The position numbers were made by a program, and so were the translations under genes. Shown here piece by piece: positions 1-6,746 of a DNA stretch of 12,670 nucleotides. Positions within the stretch are counted from its first letter, which is position 1, and the number at the start of each line of letters is the position of its first letter. Location of the stretch: the NCBI GenBank assembly GCA_021775795.1, contig JAJFHB010000166.1:1-12670 (forward strand), in the 5' to 3' direction. The DNA is from Hyphomicrobiales bacterium (lineage in GTDB: Bacteria; Pseudomonadota; Alphaproteobacteria; Rhizobiales; JAJFHB01). The notes below the pieces were generated by a model. The model saw nothing but the letters and a program-made list of their open reading frames with translations. It made no database searches and was not told where the DNA came from.

Positions 1-495
1 CAAAGTCGTGATGCGCTGGATGCCAATAGTACGGTGTGGGATGAAGTATCCGGGGGACTGGACGTGGTGACGCTGGGCAAGCGTGAAGTCAACAGCCGGG
101 CCTATGTGAGTTGGTTCAATTTCCGCGGGCAGGATCAACAAAAAAAGGTTGGTGTTCTGTCAGGCGGTGAGCGCAACCGTGTCCATCTTGCCAAAGTGCT
201 CAAATCCGGCGCGAATGTTCTGCTTCTCGATGAGCCCACGAATGACCTTGATGTCGATACGTTGCGGGCCCTTGAAGATGCCCTTGGCGATTTCGCCGGC
301 TGTGCCGTTGTGATCAGCCACGATCGCTGGTTTCTTGACCGTATTGCCACGCACATTCTGGCGTTCGAAGGCGAAAGTCATGTTGAGTGGTTCGAGGGTA
401 ACTATGAGGACTATGAAGCGGACCGCAAGCGGCGGTTTGGAGAAGAGGCCGAACGACCCCGTCGCATCAAGTTCAAGCGCTTCAGTCGGAACTAA
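1..495 (+). CDS. ettA: Energy-dependent translational throttle protein EttA (ABC-F ATPase), C-terminal part
   Basis: This is the last 164 residues of an ABC-F family ATPase; the reading frame is open to the left edge, so the start and first ATPase domain lie outside the window. EttA binds the ribosomal E site and couples the ATP/ADP ratio to entry into elongation; it is cytosolic and not a transporter. The visible part holds the second nucleotide-binding domain: the ABC signature LSGGER (residues 53-58 of this fragment), Walker [12 protein letters not shown] (74-84) and the switch histidine in [11 protein letters not shown] (104-114). The C-terminal tail [19 protein letters not shown] and the VDQ-like opening segment match EttA more closely than Uup or YheS. 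The stop is TAA at 493-495 and a hairpin follows. Assignment to EttA is by remembered family sequence and is strong. Confidence 0.95.
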   Translation, partial: QSRDALDANSTVWDEVSGGLDVVTLGKREVNSRAYVSWFNFRGQDQQKKVGVLSGGERNRVHLAKVLKSGANVLLLDEPTNDLDVDTLRALEDALGDFAGCAVVISHDRWFLDRIATHILAFEGESHVEWFEGNYEDYEADRKRRFGEEAERPRRIKFKRFSRN

Positions 496-515
496 ATCGT
501 TTCCAATCTGCAGAG

Positions 516-548
516 AAGCCCTCTGATGCGAAGCGCACCAAAGGGTTT
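516..548 (+). terminator. Hairpin between convergent ettA and mlaC-like gene
   Basis: Bases 519-530 and 534-545 pair with ten of twelve positions matched around a three-base loop (AAG). The stem extends outward by A-T and G-T pairs to 516-548. It starts about 20 bases after the ettA stop and is followed by TTTGAACTAATT, so it is a plausible but U-poor terminator for ettA. The same hairpin lies just beyond the stop of the convergent gene ending at 552 and may serve both transcripts. Confidence 0.55.
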
Positions 549-551
549 GAA

Positions 552-1220
552 CTAATTGTTGCGGGTGAGGAATTCTAAAAGTGCGGTCAGGTCGCCGTTG
601 TTTTCGGTAATAACCGCGACGAACTCTGCGCGTTGCTGAATGGCAAGCCAGATGTCGTTCACACTGACATCAAACACCTTGAGGCCGTCGGCGGTGGAAA
701 TGACACGCCAGACGACCGGCAGTGAGCGGCCGCTCTCAAACCAGACTCGGCTTTCCACAAGTGTTTCGCGTTCATCACGTACGCGGGAACTCAGGACCTC
801 AACGTCTCTGCCGGCAAGGTTTGAGCTGTGAATGACAAAAATGCGCGATATGTAGCCAGCCACCAAAGAGTAGTAGTTTTCGCGCACATCGTCTGTCAAA
901 GACGACGCGTAGCGTCCAAGTGAGAATTCAGCGATCGTGGGAATGTCTGCATAAGTCTCAAGCAGGGCTTGATACTGAGCCTTTTTTTCATCGTCATCCA
1001 CTTCAGCCTTGGCGACAAGAAGCAAGCTCCCAGCGATTGTCGCTATAAAGTCTTCTGCTGGAAGGAACAGCGGCAGAGGTGTCGAATTGGGCTCGAAAAG
1101 ATTGTCGTCAGCCCGTTGGGCCAAGGCGTAGGGAGATGCAACTGTGACCCCGAGCAGCGCGGATGCCGTCAGCAATTTGCGGCGGCTGATGGTTTTTTGT
1201 TTCGTTTTGATCGGCTTCAT
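552..1220 (-). CDS. MlaC/Ttg2D-family periplasmic phospholipid-binding protein with Tat signal (copy 1)
   Basis: The 222-residue product fits the MlaC (toluene tolerance Ttg2D, PF05494) family, periplasmic carriers that shuttle phospholipids between the MlaA complex in the outer membrane and the MlaFEDB transporter in the inner membrane. Family features are the length, the helical N-terminal half (LLETYADIPTIAEFSLGRY) and the C-terminal pattern GLKVFDVSVNDIWLAIQQRAEF ending in a short helix. The start was set at the ATG at 1220. It places a twin-arginine motif (SRRKLL, residues 12-17) before a hydrophobic stretch and an ALA-Q cleavage site near residue 34; the longer frame reaches only a TTG and adds an unlikely leader. 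The ribosome-binding site is weak. It lies 95 bases downstream of a second MlaC-like gene on the same strand, probably co-transcribed. Some canonical lipid-pocket residues may differ; this was not aligned. Confidence 0.8.
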   Translation of the reverse strand: MKPIKTKQKTISRRKLLTASALLGVTVASPYALAQRADDNLFEPNSTPLPLFLPAEDFIATIAGSLLLVAKAEVDDDEKKAQYQALLETYADIPTIAEFSLGRYASSLTDDVRENYYSLVAGYISRIFVIHSSNLAGRDVEVLSSRVRDERETLVESRVWFESGRSLPVVWRVISTADGLKVFDVSVNDIWLAIQQRAEFVAVITENNGDLTALLEFLTRNN

Positions 1221-1315
1221 ACCTCGACCATTGTGATCCGGCCATGCAGGAGCAGCAAACCGACGCCGGTGCCCCGGTTGTAGCAAAAGGCGTCACATAA
1301 TTGCAGCTGTAGACG

Positions 1316-1948
1316 TCAGGTATTGTTACGCAGATACGCTTGCATATCCGAAATGTTGCCGATTCCATTATTTCGAATGATTGAACTGAAGTTCGTTCTC
1401 GCCGTTCCGATCATGGAGACACCGCTGACGGTCACGTTGAACACCTTGTAGGAGCCACTGACGGAATACAACCTCCAACCCACGGTGATCGGAGACCGGC
1501 CATCCGCGAACTTGACGCGAGATGTAACGGTTTCGCCTGAACTGCGGGTTACTTCGAAGCTTTCTCCGGCAATTTCATCAAGGTATGTGATGAAGGCCTT
1601 GGCGATGTACTTCATGACAAGGCCCGCATAGGTGTTCTTAGCGGATGTGCCGCCGAGACTTTCCCACCAACCCGAATGTGATCCGAGAACATGATGGGCA
1701 ATTTCCCATGTGGCTGCACGACTGTTCAACAAAGAAAGGAATTGGGATTTCTTGTTTGAACTCGATGAGCCCGAGTTCGCGATTGCCAGAATTCGCTCGC
1801 CTGTTGTCTGGACATAGGATTCAGCGGCTGTTGCAGCGAACGCTGTCGTCACTGGTAACCCAGCTGTAACCAGAACACCTGCGGCACCTGCCGTTCCAAG
1901 CAACAGTGACCGCCGCGTAGGGGTGCTTCGAAGATTTCTTCTTGTCAT
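1316..1948 (-). CDS. MlaC/Ttg2D-family periplasmic protein with Tat signal (copy 2)
   Basis: A 210-residue paralogue of the next gene downstream. It shares the export signal type and the C-terminal signature SYKVFNVTVSGVSMIGTART, which matches the MlaC pattern of a beta strand followed by a helix. The signal has a twin-arginine motif TRRSLL (residues 11-16), a long Ala/Gly/Val/Leu core, and probable cleavage after AFA near residue 38. The ATG at 1948 was chosen because AGAAGCAGG sits about seven bases upstream and the signal then begins near the N-terminus; an in-frame ATG at 2032 and a GTG at 2038 would add an unstructured 28-30 residue leader. The region between the family motifs is rich in Ser, Gly and Asn and diverges strongly from copy 1, so this is not a recent duplication. 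A role in phospholipid transport between membranes is inferred from family and from nearby mlaA. Confidence 0.75.
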   Translation of the reverse strand: MTRRNLRSTPTRRSLLLGTAGAAGVLVTAGLPVTTAFAATAAESYVQTTGERILAIANSGSSSSNKKSQFLSLLNSRAATWEIAHHVLGSHSGWWESLGGTSAKNTYAGLVMKYIAKAFITYLDEIAGESFEVTRSSGETVTSRVKFADGRSPITVGWRLYSVSGSYKVFNVTVSGVSMIGTARTNFSSIIRNNGIGNISDMQAYLRNNT

Positions 1949-2153
1949 CTCTAAACCTGCTTCTTTATTGCTATCACGCTTGTCGTAACCGGTATCGGAT
2001 GTGCCGCCTGTTTGGTTCGTCGCCGCATCCATCGGCACAGAATATACAGTAGGATGCGCTTCGTCTCAAATTAACTGTTTGCCATTTTCTGTGTGAAACG
2101 GGCATTTGAAGCCGATTGATACAAAGTTTTATTCGCACAAGTTGAACGACAAA

Positions 2154-2176
2154 CGCGCCCTCTATCGGAAGGCGCG
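2154..2176 (-). terminator. Probable intrinsic terminator after mlaA
   Basis: CGCGCC (2154-2159) and GGCGCG (2171-2176) form a six-pair GC stem with an eleven-base loop. Read on the minus strand the stem is followed by TTTGTCGTT, a short imperfect T tract. It lies about 45 bases beyond the mlaA stop codon and before the mlaC-like gene, which suggests that mlaA and the mlaC-like pair are at least partly separate transcripts. Confidence 0.45.
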
Positions 2177-2219
2177 CTGTATTTGTTCATAAGCTCTGGC
2201 AATTTCGAGATTTGCGCGA

Positions 2220-3068
2220 TTAGCGCAGGTCAGGAATGTCTGGCAGCTGCTCTTCAACAATCTCACCATTGTTGATCTCGGAAATACGATTCTGCCAGTA
2301 CAGGTTCTTTAGAGAAGAATAGTAATCCGGCGAATTGTCCCGTACTCCGTCGAGCAGTTCGAGAGAGCTTTCCCGTGCCACAACAGCGTCTGCCAGTGTT
2401 GGCGACAGCGCCTCAATCGTTGATGCATCCCACAAAATCCATGTCCAGGGATTTGCAAGCACATCTACAGCACGGCCAACGAGATGGCGCGGCGTGGATG
2501 GGCCAAGCAGTGGTGCCACAATATACGGTCCTGGCGGTACGCCCCAACCTGCAAGGGTTTGGCCGAAGTCTTCCCTGCGGCGCTCCCAACCAGCTTCACC
2601 GGCGACATCCTGGATGCCCCCGAAACCTGCGAAACTGTTGATGAAAAAGCGCACTGCAGTTGTTTCAGCTTCCTTGATATCACCCTGCAGAATGTTATTC
2701 GCAAAGGTGATGGGGGACGTTGCGTTGTCCAATGCATTGGCAACACCAATACGCACCACAGGCGGCAGTACCGTGCGGTATGTAAGGGCCACCGGCCTGA
2801 ACACGACCTGGTCCACGATATCGTTGAGACCAAAGATGATCCGGTTCACAGGTTCGATCGGATCGTCGAGCTCCTGTGGTTGAGGTGTGTAACGATCACC
2901 GCCCTCACCAGATGCGGGTTCGATCACCGCGAAATTGGTAGATTCTTCAGCCCGCACGTCGACCGTTGATACGGCACACAATGCGGAAGCCATGAGCACA
3001 AGCGCCATCCTCTTGAGGATGTCTCTCTGCTGCTTCTGACCGGTCCTTTTCAGGAGATCGCCTCCCAT
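2220..3068 (-). CDS. mlaA: MlaA/VacJ-family outer-membrane lipid asymmetry protein, apparently not a lipoprotein
   Basis: The 282-residue product is an MlaA (VacJ, PF04333) protein. MlaA works with an outer-membrane porin to remove phospholipids from the outer leaflet and pass them to MlaC. Family blocks seen are DPIEPVNRIIFGLN (69-82), RFFINS (140-145), GIQDVA (151-156) and DFGQTLAGWGVPPGPYIVAP (167-186). The start at 3068 has AAGGAG ten bases upstream. A basic N-terminal region is followed by a hydrophobic core (21-36) and a likely signal peptidase I site VRA-E near residue 40. The only cysteine, Cys31, is preceded by Ser-Ala-Leu, which does not fit a lipobox because Leu at -1 is not accepted. 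The protein is therefore predicted to be soluble or helix-anchored, unlike E. coli MlaA. The two mlaC-like genes follow on the same strand after a probable terminator; no mlaFED genes are in the window. Confidence 0.93.
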   Translation of the reverse strand: MGGDLLKRTGQKQQRDILKRMALVLMASALCAVSTVDVRAEESTNFAVIEPASGEGGDRYTPQPQELDDPIEPVNRIIFGLNDIVDQVVFRPVALTYRTVLPPVVRIGVANALDNATSPITFANNILQGDIKEAETTAVRFFINSFAGFGGIQDVAGEAGWERRREDFGQTLAGWGVPPGPYIVAPLLGPSTPRHLVGRAVDVLANPWTWILWDASTIEALSPTLADAVVARESSLELLDGVRDNSPDYYSSLKNLYWQNRISEINNGEIVEEQLPDIPDLR

Positions 3069-3133
3069 GATCGGAACACTCCTTGCTCCACCAAAATTAC
3101 GAACCCTTGGTTCTTACGACCGCGGGAACATGT

Positions 3134-3162
3134 ACCATATTGGTCAAATCTCGAATCGACAA
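3134..3162 (-). promoter_or_regulatory. Candidate sigma70 promoter for mlaA
   Basis: On the minus strand TTGTCG (3162 to 3157) is separated by 17 bases from TATGGT (3139 to 3134); each hexamer matches the consensus at four of six positions. It would start transcription near 3127, about 60 bases before the mlaA ATG. This is the best pair seen by eye; the assignment is weak. Confidence 0.3.
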
Positions 3163-3284
3163 TAGCATTAACGCCTGTATGCCGATACTTTTCTTGCATG
3201 TGCCGGTTATTTTTCCGTTGAGCCGTTGCTGAAATGACACTTCGACCCTGAAACACGCCTAACCGGGTCTTAAAATATTCATTC

Positions 3285-3314
3285 TTGCACGACATATAAC
3301 AATATGTTTATATC
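3285..3314 (+). promoter_or_regulatory. Sigma70-like promoter of the arsR-methyltransferase/metF operon
   Basis: TTGCAC (3285-3290) is followed at 18 bases by TATATC (3309-3314), or at 17 bases by TTATAT. The first hexamer matches the -35 consensus at four of six positions and TATATC matches the -10 consensus at four of six. Transcription would begin near 3320. The whole spacer is occupied by an inverted repeat, a classic arrangement for a repressed promoter. Confidence 0.55.
3292..3307. promoter_or_regulatory. Candidate ArsR-type operator O1 (perfect inverted repeat in the promoter spacer)
   Basis: ACATAT (3292-3297) and ATATGT (3302-3307) form a perfect six-base inverted repeat around AACA. 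It fills the space between the -35 and -10 elements of the promoter driving the ArsR-type gene. AT-rich palindromes of this kind are typical targets of dimeric ArsR/SmtB repressors. Binding by the neighbouring regulator is inferred from position and symmetry only. Confidence 0.5.
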
Positions 3315-3317
3315 TAG

Positions 3318-3331
3318 ATGTTATTGAACAT
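3318..3331. promoter_or_regulatory. Candidate second operator O2 near the transcription start
   Basis: ATGTT (3318-3322) and AACAT (3327-3331) pair around ATTG. The half-sites resemble the ATGT/ACAT core of O1, the spacer is again four bases, and the centre lies 25 bases from the centre of O1, somewhat over two helical turns. It would overlap the predicted start point. Supporting evidence is resemblance to O1 alone. Confidence 0.35.
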
Positions 3332-3417
3332 GCTGGTAATGCGAGACTAAATTCACGCAAATTTCTGTTTGAGCATAAACCAAATGACATTGAGTCGTGA
3401 GCGGATTTTGACGAAAT

Positions 3418-4431
3418 ATGAGCGATCTAGACACTTTGCTGATGGGATTAAGAGCTGCAGGAGAGAGCACGCGGTTGCGCATTCTGTTCCTGGTGGCTCA
3501 AGGCGAGTTGAATGTCAAAGAACTCACGCAGATCCTGGGGCAAAGTCAGCCGCGGGTCAGCCGGCATCTCAAACTTCTCTGTGAAGCAGGTCTTCTGGAA
3601 CGGTACCGGGAAGGCAGCTGGGTGCTTTTCAGAGTGTCGGCTGACGGTATTCCAGCGGCACTGCAACGTTTCATAGCAGACCTGGTGCCGGCAGAAGACC
3701 CGGCAATCAGCCGAGACCTTGGCCGGCTGGAAGCCATAAAAGAAGCCCGCGAGGAGAAAGCGGCCCGTTACTTCAAGGCCAGTGCTGCGGACTGGGACAC
3801 CATTCGTTCACTGCACGTGGCGGAGGAAAGCGTTGAAGTGCGCATGCGTGAGCTGTTCGGCGGCGAACGGGCGCCGGTACTGCTGGACCTTGGAACCGGC
3901 ACGGGCCGGATACTGGAGCTTTTCTCGGAGTGTGTGGACCAGGGCATTGGCGTTGATGCCAGCCCCGCCATGCTTGCAATCGCCCGCAATCGGCTTGAAC
4001 GGGCCGGGCTTACACATTGTCAGGTCCGGCATGCGGACATTTTCCATCTTCCCTACAGCAATTCATCAATTGATGCGGTCACGATCCATCAGGTGCTGCA
4101 CTTTCTCGATGAGCCAGCAAAGGCCATGGAAGAAGCTGCCCGGGTGCTAAAACCGGGAGGGCGGATCCTCATTGCGGATTTTGCACCACACGAACTCGAG
4201 TTTCTGCGCGAAAGCCATGCACACCGGCGCCTGGGCATAGAGGCGCAGCAAATGGAGGCGTGGCTCGAGCGGGCAGGGCTGATCTTGAAAAACCAGGAAG
4301 TATTGCCTCCTGGACCGGCCACGGCGGGTGAAGGGCTAACGGTATCAATCTGGCTTGCGGAAGTTCCCGCCCGGGCGGAACTCTCAAATCCAGCCCCCGG
4401 TGTTGCGGTAAAAGGAGTGGAGAATAAATGA
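3418..4431 (+). CDS. ArsR-family repressor fused to a SAM-dependent methyltransferase domain (SahR-like)
   Basis: The 337-residue protein combines a winged helix-turn-helix of the ArsR/SmtB type (about residues 1-90; recognition region SQPRVSRHLKLLCEAGLLERYREG) with a class I methyltransferase domain (about 115-290). In the latter, LLDLGTGTGR (155-164) is motif I, Asp180 in GIGVDAS is the ribose-binding acid, and HADIFHLP (205-212) holds the adenine-contacting region. The Cys-rich metal site of ArsR (ELCVCDL) is absent. Proteins of this build in alphaproteobacteria regulate the SAM cycle and are thought to sense S-adenosylhomocysteine or SAM through the second domain; SahR is the named ArsR-family example. 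The ATG has only a weak ribosome-binding site. The stop overlaps the metF start as ATGA, implying translational coupling. Autorepression through the palindromes at 3292-3331 is inferred. Whether the domain still methylates anything is unknown. Confidence 0.85.
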   Translation: MSDLDTLLMGLRAAGESTRLRILFLVAQGELNVKELTQILGQSQPRVSRHLKLLCEAGLLERYREGSWVLFRVSADGIPAALQRFIADLVPAEDPAISRDLGRLEAIKEAREEKAARYFKASAADWDTIRSLHVAEESVEVRMRELFGGERAPVLLDLGTGTGRILELFSECVDQGIGVDASPAMLAIARNRLERAGLTHCQVRHADIFHLPYSNSSIDAVTIHQVLHFLDEPAKAMEEAARVLKPGGRILIADFAPHELEFLRESHAHRRLGIEAQQMEAWLERAGLILKNQEVLPPGPATAGEGLTVSIWLAEVPARAELSNPAPGVAVKGVENK

Positions 4432-5339
4432 AACCTATCTGGCATCACGCACCGGAGGGCTCACCGGCAACCGAAGACATATCGGTATCATTCGAATTCT
4501 TTCCACCCAAAGGCCCTGAAATGGAGAAAACCCTGTGGTCCTCCATCGCCAGCCTCGAGCGGGTCTGCCCGCAGTTTGTTTCTGTCACTTATGGCGCCGG
4601 TGGCACAACCCGGGAGCGGACGCGGGATACGGTTCGGCGCGTGCTAAAGGAAACCTCGCTGAGTGCGGCCTCGCATCTGACCTGTGTTGCAGCATCACGT
4701 GATGAGGTTGACACTGTGGCGCGCGAATTTCTCAATGATGGTATTCGCCATATCGTTGCCTTGCGGGGCGACCCGCCAAACGGGGTAGGTTCAGAATATC
4801 AACCCCACGCGAACGGTTATGCAAACGCAGCAGAACTCGTAGGCGGTTTGAAACAGATCGCTGATTTTGAGATATCAGTTGCGGCTTATCCGGAGAAGCA
4901 CCCGGAATCTGCAGATCATGAGACCGATCTTGCGATGCTTGCTGCGAAGGCTGAAAATGGTGCGACGCGCGCCATCACTCAGTTCTTTTTCGATAGTTCG
5001 ACGTATTTTAGGTATCTCGATCGCGTACGGGCACGGGGCATCAACATCCCGATTGTGCCAGGCATCTTGCCGGTGACGAACTTTGCCCGCGTCGCAGAGT
5101 TTGCAGGCAAATGCGGGGCTCATATACCTGCATCGTTTGCGCGCCGTTTCGAAGGGCTGGAGAATGACCCGGAAGCTGCAAGACTTGTTGCTGCCGCCGT
5201 CGCTGCGGAACAGGTTATAGAGTTGCGGGAGCAAGGTGTCCGACAATTCCATTTCTATACGCTCAACCGGGCAGAGCTTGTCTACGCCATAAGCCGCCTG
5301 TTGGGACTTGGCGTGCCCGCCGAACGGGCAGCGGCATAG
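4428..5339 (+). CDS. metF: 5,10-methylenetetrahydrofolate reductase
   Basis: The 303-residue product is a flavin-dependent methylenetetrahydrofolate reductase, which makes 5-methyltetrahydrofolate for methionine synthesis in the cytosol. Family landmarks are SFEFFPPKG (21-29) with the catalytic Glu23, YGAGGTTRERT (55-65), HLTCVA (83-88), the folate-contacting LRGDPP (112-117, with Asp115), AAYPEKHPES (152-161) and TQFFFD (184-189). Length is close to E. coli MetF (296). The start overlaps the stop of the upstream regulator as ATGA and has AAAGGAG about ten bases upstream, so it is a secure start. Expression is expected to follow the ArsR-type promoter at 3285. metH, often next in alphaproteobacteria, is absent; a class V PLP enzyme follows after 34 bases. 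Confidence 0.97.
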   Translation: MKPIWHHAPEGSPATEDISVSFEFFPPKGPEMEKTLWSSIASLERVCPQFVSVTYGAGGTTRERTRDTVRRVLKETSLSAASHLTCVAASRDEVDTVAREFLNDGIRHIVALRGDPPNGVGSEYQPHANGYANAAELVGGLKQIADFEISVAAYPEKHPESADHETDLAMLAAKAENGATRAITQFFFDSSTYFRYLDRVRARGINIPIVPGILPVTNFARVAEFAGKCGAHIPASFARRFEGLENDPEAARLVAAAVAAEQVIELREQGVRQFHFYTLNRAELVYAISRLLGLGVPAERAAA

Positions 5340-5373
5340 ATCGGCTTTCCAATAAAAGACGCGGAGACACAGC

Positions 5374-6555
5374 GTGAACGATACGGTTGATGTGGCGCGC
5401 GTGCGTGCAGATACGCCGGCGGTGAGCAACATTGTTCATTTGAACAATGCGGGGGCCGGTTTGATGCCGATGCCCGTGCTGGACGCCGTTAAGCAGCACC
5501 TTGATCTTGAAGTGACCTCCGGAGGTTACGAAGCTGCGAGGATGCAAGCTGGGGCTCATGATGGGGTCTATGCTTCACTTGCCCGGCTGATCGGCGCGGA
5601 TGCAGACGAGATTGCTCTTCTGGAAAATGCCACTGACGCCTGGCAGCGGGCATTTTATGCCATACCTTTCGCCTCGGGCGACCGCATTCTCACAGTGCGT
5701 GCAGAATATGCAGCAAACTATGTTGCCTTTCTGCAGATGGCGCAGCGAACCGGATGTAGCATCGAAGTGATTCCAGACGACAGCTCAGGTGCTACGGATG
5801 TCGAAGCTCTAGCACGGATGATTGATGGCCGGGTGAAACTGATCGCGGTGACGTGGATTCCGACCAACGGTGGACTAATGAATCCCGCAGCGGAAATCGG
5901 CAGGATCGCCAGGGCAAACGGCATTCCTTATCTGCTCGATGCCTGTCAGGCCGTTGGCCAGTTACCGGTCAATGTTGATGAGCTTGGATGTGATTTTCTT
6001 TCTGCCACCGGCCGCAAGTTTCTGCGCGGGCCACGGGGCACGGGCTTTCTTTATGTGCGCCGGACGCAGCTTGCCGGAATGGAGCCTGCCTGGATCGATC
6101 ACTTCGGCGCGCCGTGGACTGCCCCTGGTACTTATGAGTTGCGTTCTGACGCACGCCGGTTTGAGACCTGGGAAAGTTCGATCGCCCTTCACCTCGGGCT
6201 CGGCGCTGCAGCGGAATATGCATTGGACATTGGGTTGGACGCGATTGCGGCCCGGGCTTTCGCCCTTGCAGATCATCTGCGATCCGAACTGGCCAAGCTG
6301 CCCGACGTTGAGATGCGGGATGCGGGTGATGTGCAATGTGCGATTGTGAGCTTCTCTAACAAAAATCGCAGGGCAGACGAACTGGCGCGGTATCTTGGGA
6401 CCCGGGCGATAAATGTGAGCGTGTCAATCCCGTCCAGCACTCTTCTTGATGCAGAAGCGCGCGGACTGCCGCCGCTCGTGCGGGTGTCGCCACACTATTA
6501 CAACACCCAAGACGAAATCGATGCGCTTGTCGCAGCGCTTCGTGAGTTCAAATGA
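5374..6555 (+). CDS. Class V aminotransferase-family PLP enzyme, substrate unknown
   Basis: The 393-residue protein belongs to the class V PLP fold (PF00266), which includes isopenicillin N epimerase-like proteins, cysteine desulfurases, kynureninase-like enzymes and the ergothioneine C-S lyase EgtE. Landmarks are LNNAGAG near residue 23, LLDACQAVGQ (187-196) with Asp189 for the pyridine nitrogen and Gln192 stacking nearby, and ATGRKFLRGPRGTGFLYV (211-228) with the PLP-binding Lys215. No cysteine-desulfurase active-site loop was recognised. The GTG start has GGAG seven bases upstream. The 34-base gap after metF suggests membership in the same operon, so a role in sulfur amino acid or one-carbon metabolism, such as a C-S lyase, is a reasonable guess; an aminotransferase or epimerase role cannot be excluded. 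No ergothioneine genes are in the window. Confidence 0.85.
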   Translation: MNDTVDVARVRADTPAVSNIVHLNNAGAGLMPMPVLDAVKQHLDLEVTSGGYEAARMQAGAHDGVYASLARLIGADADEIALLENATDAWQRAFYAIPFASGDRILTVRAEYAANYVAFLQMAQRTGCSIEVIPDDSSGATDVEALARMIDGRVKLIAVTWIPTNGGLMNPAAEIGRIARANGIPYLLDACQAVGQLPVNVDELGCDFLSATGRKFLRGPRGTGFLYVRRTQLAGMEPAWIDHFGAPWTAPGTYELRSDARRFETWESSIALHLGLGAAAEYALDIGLDAIAARAFALADHLRSELAKLPDVEMRDAGDVQCAIVSFSNKNRRADELARYLGTRAINVSVSIPSSTLLDAEARGLPPLVRVSPHYYNTQDEIDALVAALREFK

Positions 6556-6564
6556 GTGACGGGT

Positions 6565-6602
6565 AAAAAAAACGGTCGCCCGCTAGGGGGAAACGGGCGA
6601 CC
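6565..6602 (-). terminator. Strong intrinsic terminator facing the minus strand, no assigned gene
   Basis: GGTCGCCCG (6574-6582) pairs perfectly with CGGGCGACC (6594-6602) over nine bases with an eleven-base loop. Eight adenines lie at 6565-6572, so on the minus strand the hairpin is followed by eight Ts, the textbook Rho-independent form. On the plus strand, just after the class V gene, there is no T tract. No minus-strand protein gene was recognised upstream of it (to the right), so either it guards against antisense transcription or it ends an unrecognised RNA. Confidence 0.85.
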
Positions 6603-6640
6603 AACGACTCATTGGCAATGTTGTAAAAGGGAATCGAGGA

Positions 6641-6650
6641 ACCAATTGGT
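6641..6650. repeat. Palindrome ACCAATTGGT, copy 1
   Basis: A perfect ten-base palindrome. A near-identical copy with one extra central base lies about 95 bases to the right. Both are followed by a pyrimidine-rich TCYC stretch, so the similarity extends slightly beyond the palindrome. Could be a regulator site or part of an RNA stem; no function is assigned. Confidence 0.4.
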
Positions 6651-6735
6651 CTCAGAAGCCCGTGGATCGAACTAAACACATCTCACAAACTCAAACTGCG
6701 GCCAGGATATCAGCTTGCAGTTCGTTCGATGCCGT

Positions 6736-6746
6736 ACCAAATTGGT
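6736..6746. repeat. Palindrome ACCAAATTGGT, copy 2
   Basis: Second copy of the palindrome at 6641-6650, with a central A added. Its right arm overlaps a possible plus-strand -35 element TTGGTC at 6742-6747. No function is assigned. Confidence 0.4.

Larger units (their letters stand above)
3069..3417. other. Divergent intergenic region between mlaA and the arsR-type gene
   Basis: The 349 bases hold no convincing gene. A short minus-strand open frame (3050-3295) overlaps the mlaA start and has no recognisable protein features. The left part carries the mlaA ribosome-binding site and a weak candidate promoter. The right part, about 3270-3340, is markedly AT-rich and holds the strong promoter and two inverted repeats annotated separately. 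The remaining roughly 98 bases before the ATG at 3418 would be the 5' leader of the methionine-cycle operon; no obvious riboswitch fold (SAM or SAH type) or strong ribosome-binding site was recognised in it. Confidence 0.6.

Noticed and set aside
2335..2883. Plus-strand open frames of 182 and 161 codons opposite mlaA
   Set aside because: Antisense to the conserved MlaA blocks, with low-complexity Ser/Thr/Arg composition and no ribosome-binding site.
3050..3295. Minus-strand 81-codon frame in the mlaA upstream region
   Set aside because: It overlaps the mlaA start, runs through the candidate promoter, and shows no protein-like pattern.
4875..5432. A 185-codon minus-strand open frame opposite metF
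   Set aside because: It is a shadow of metF and the start of the PLP gene; its composition is Cys/Arg/Ser-rich without motifs.
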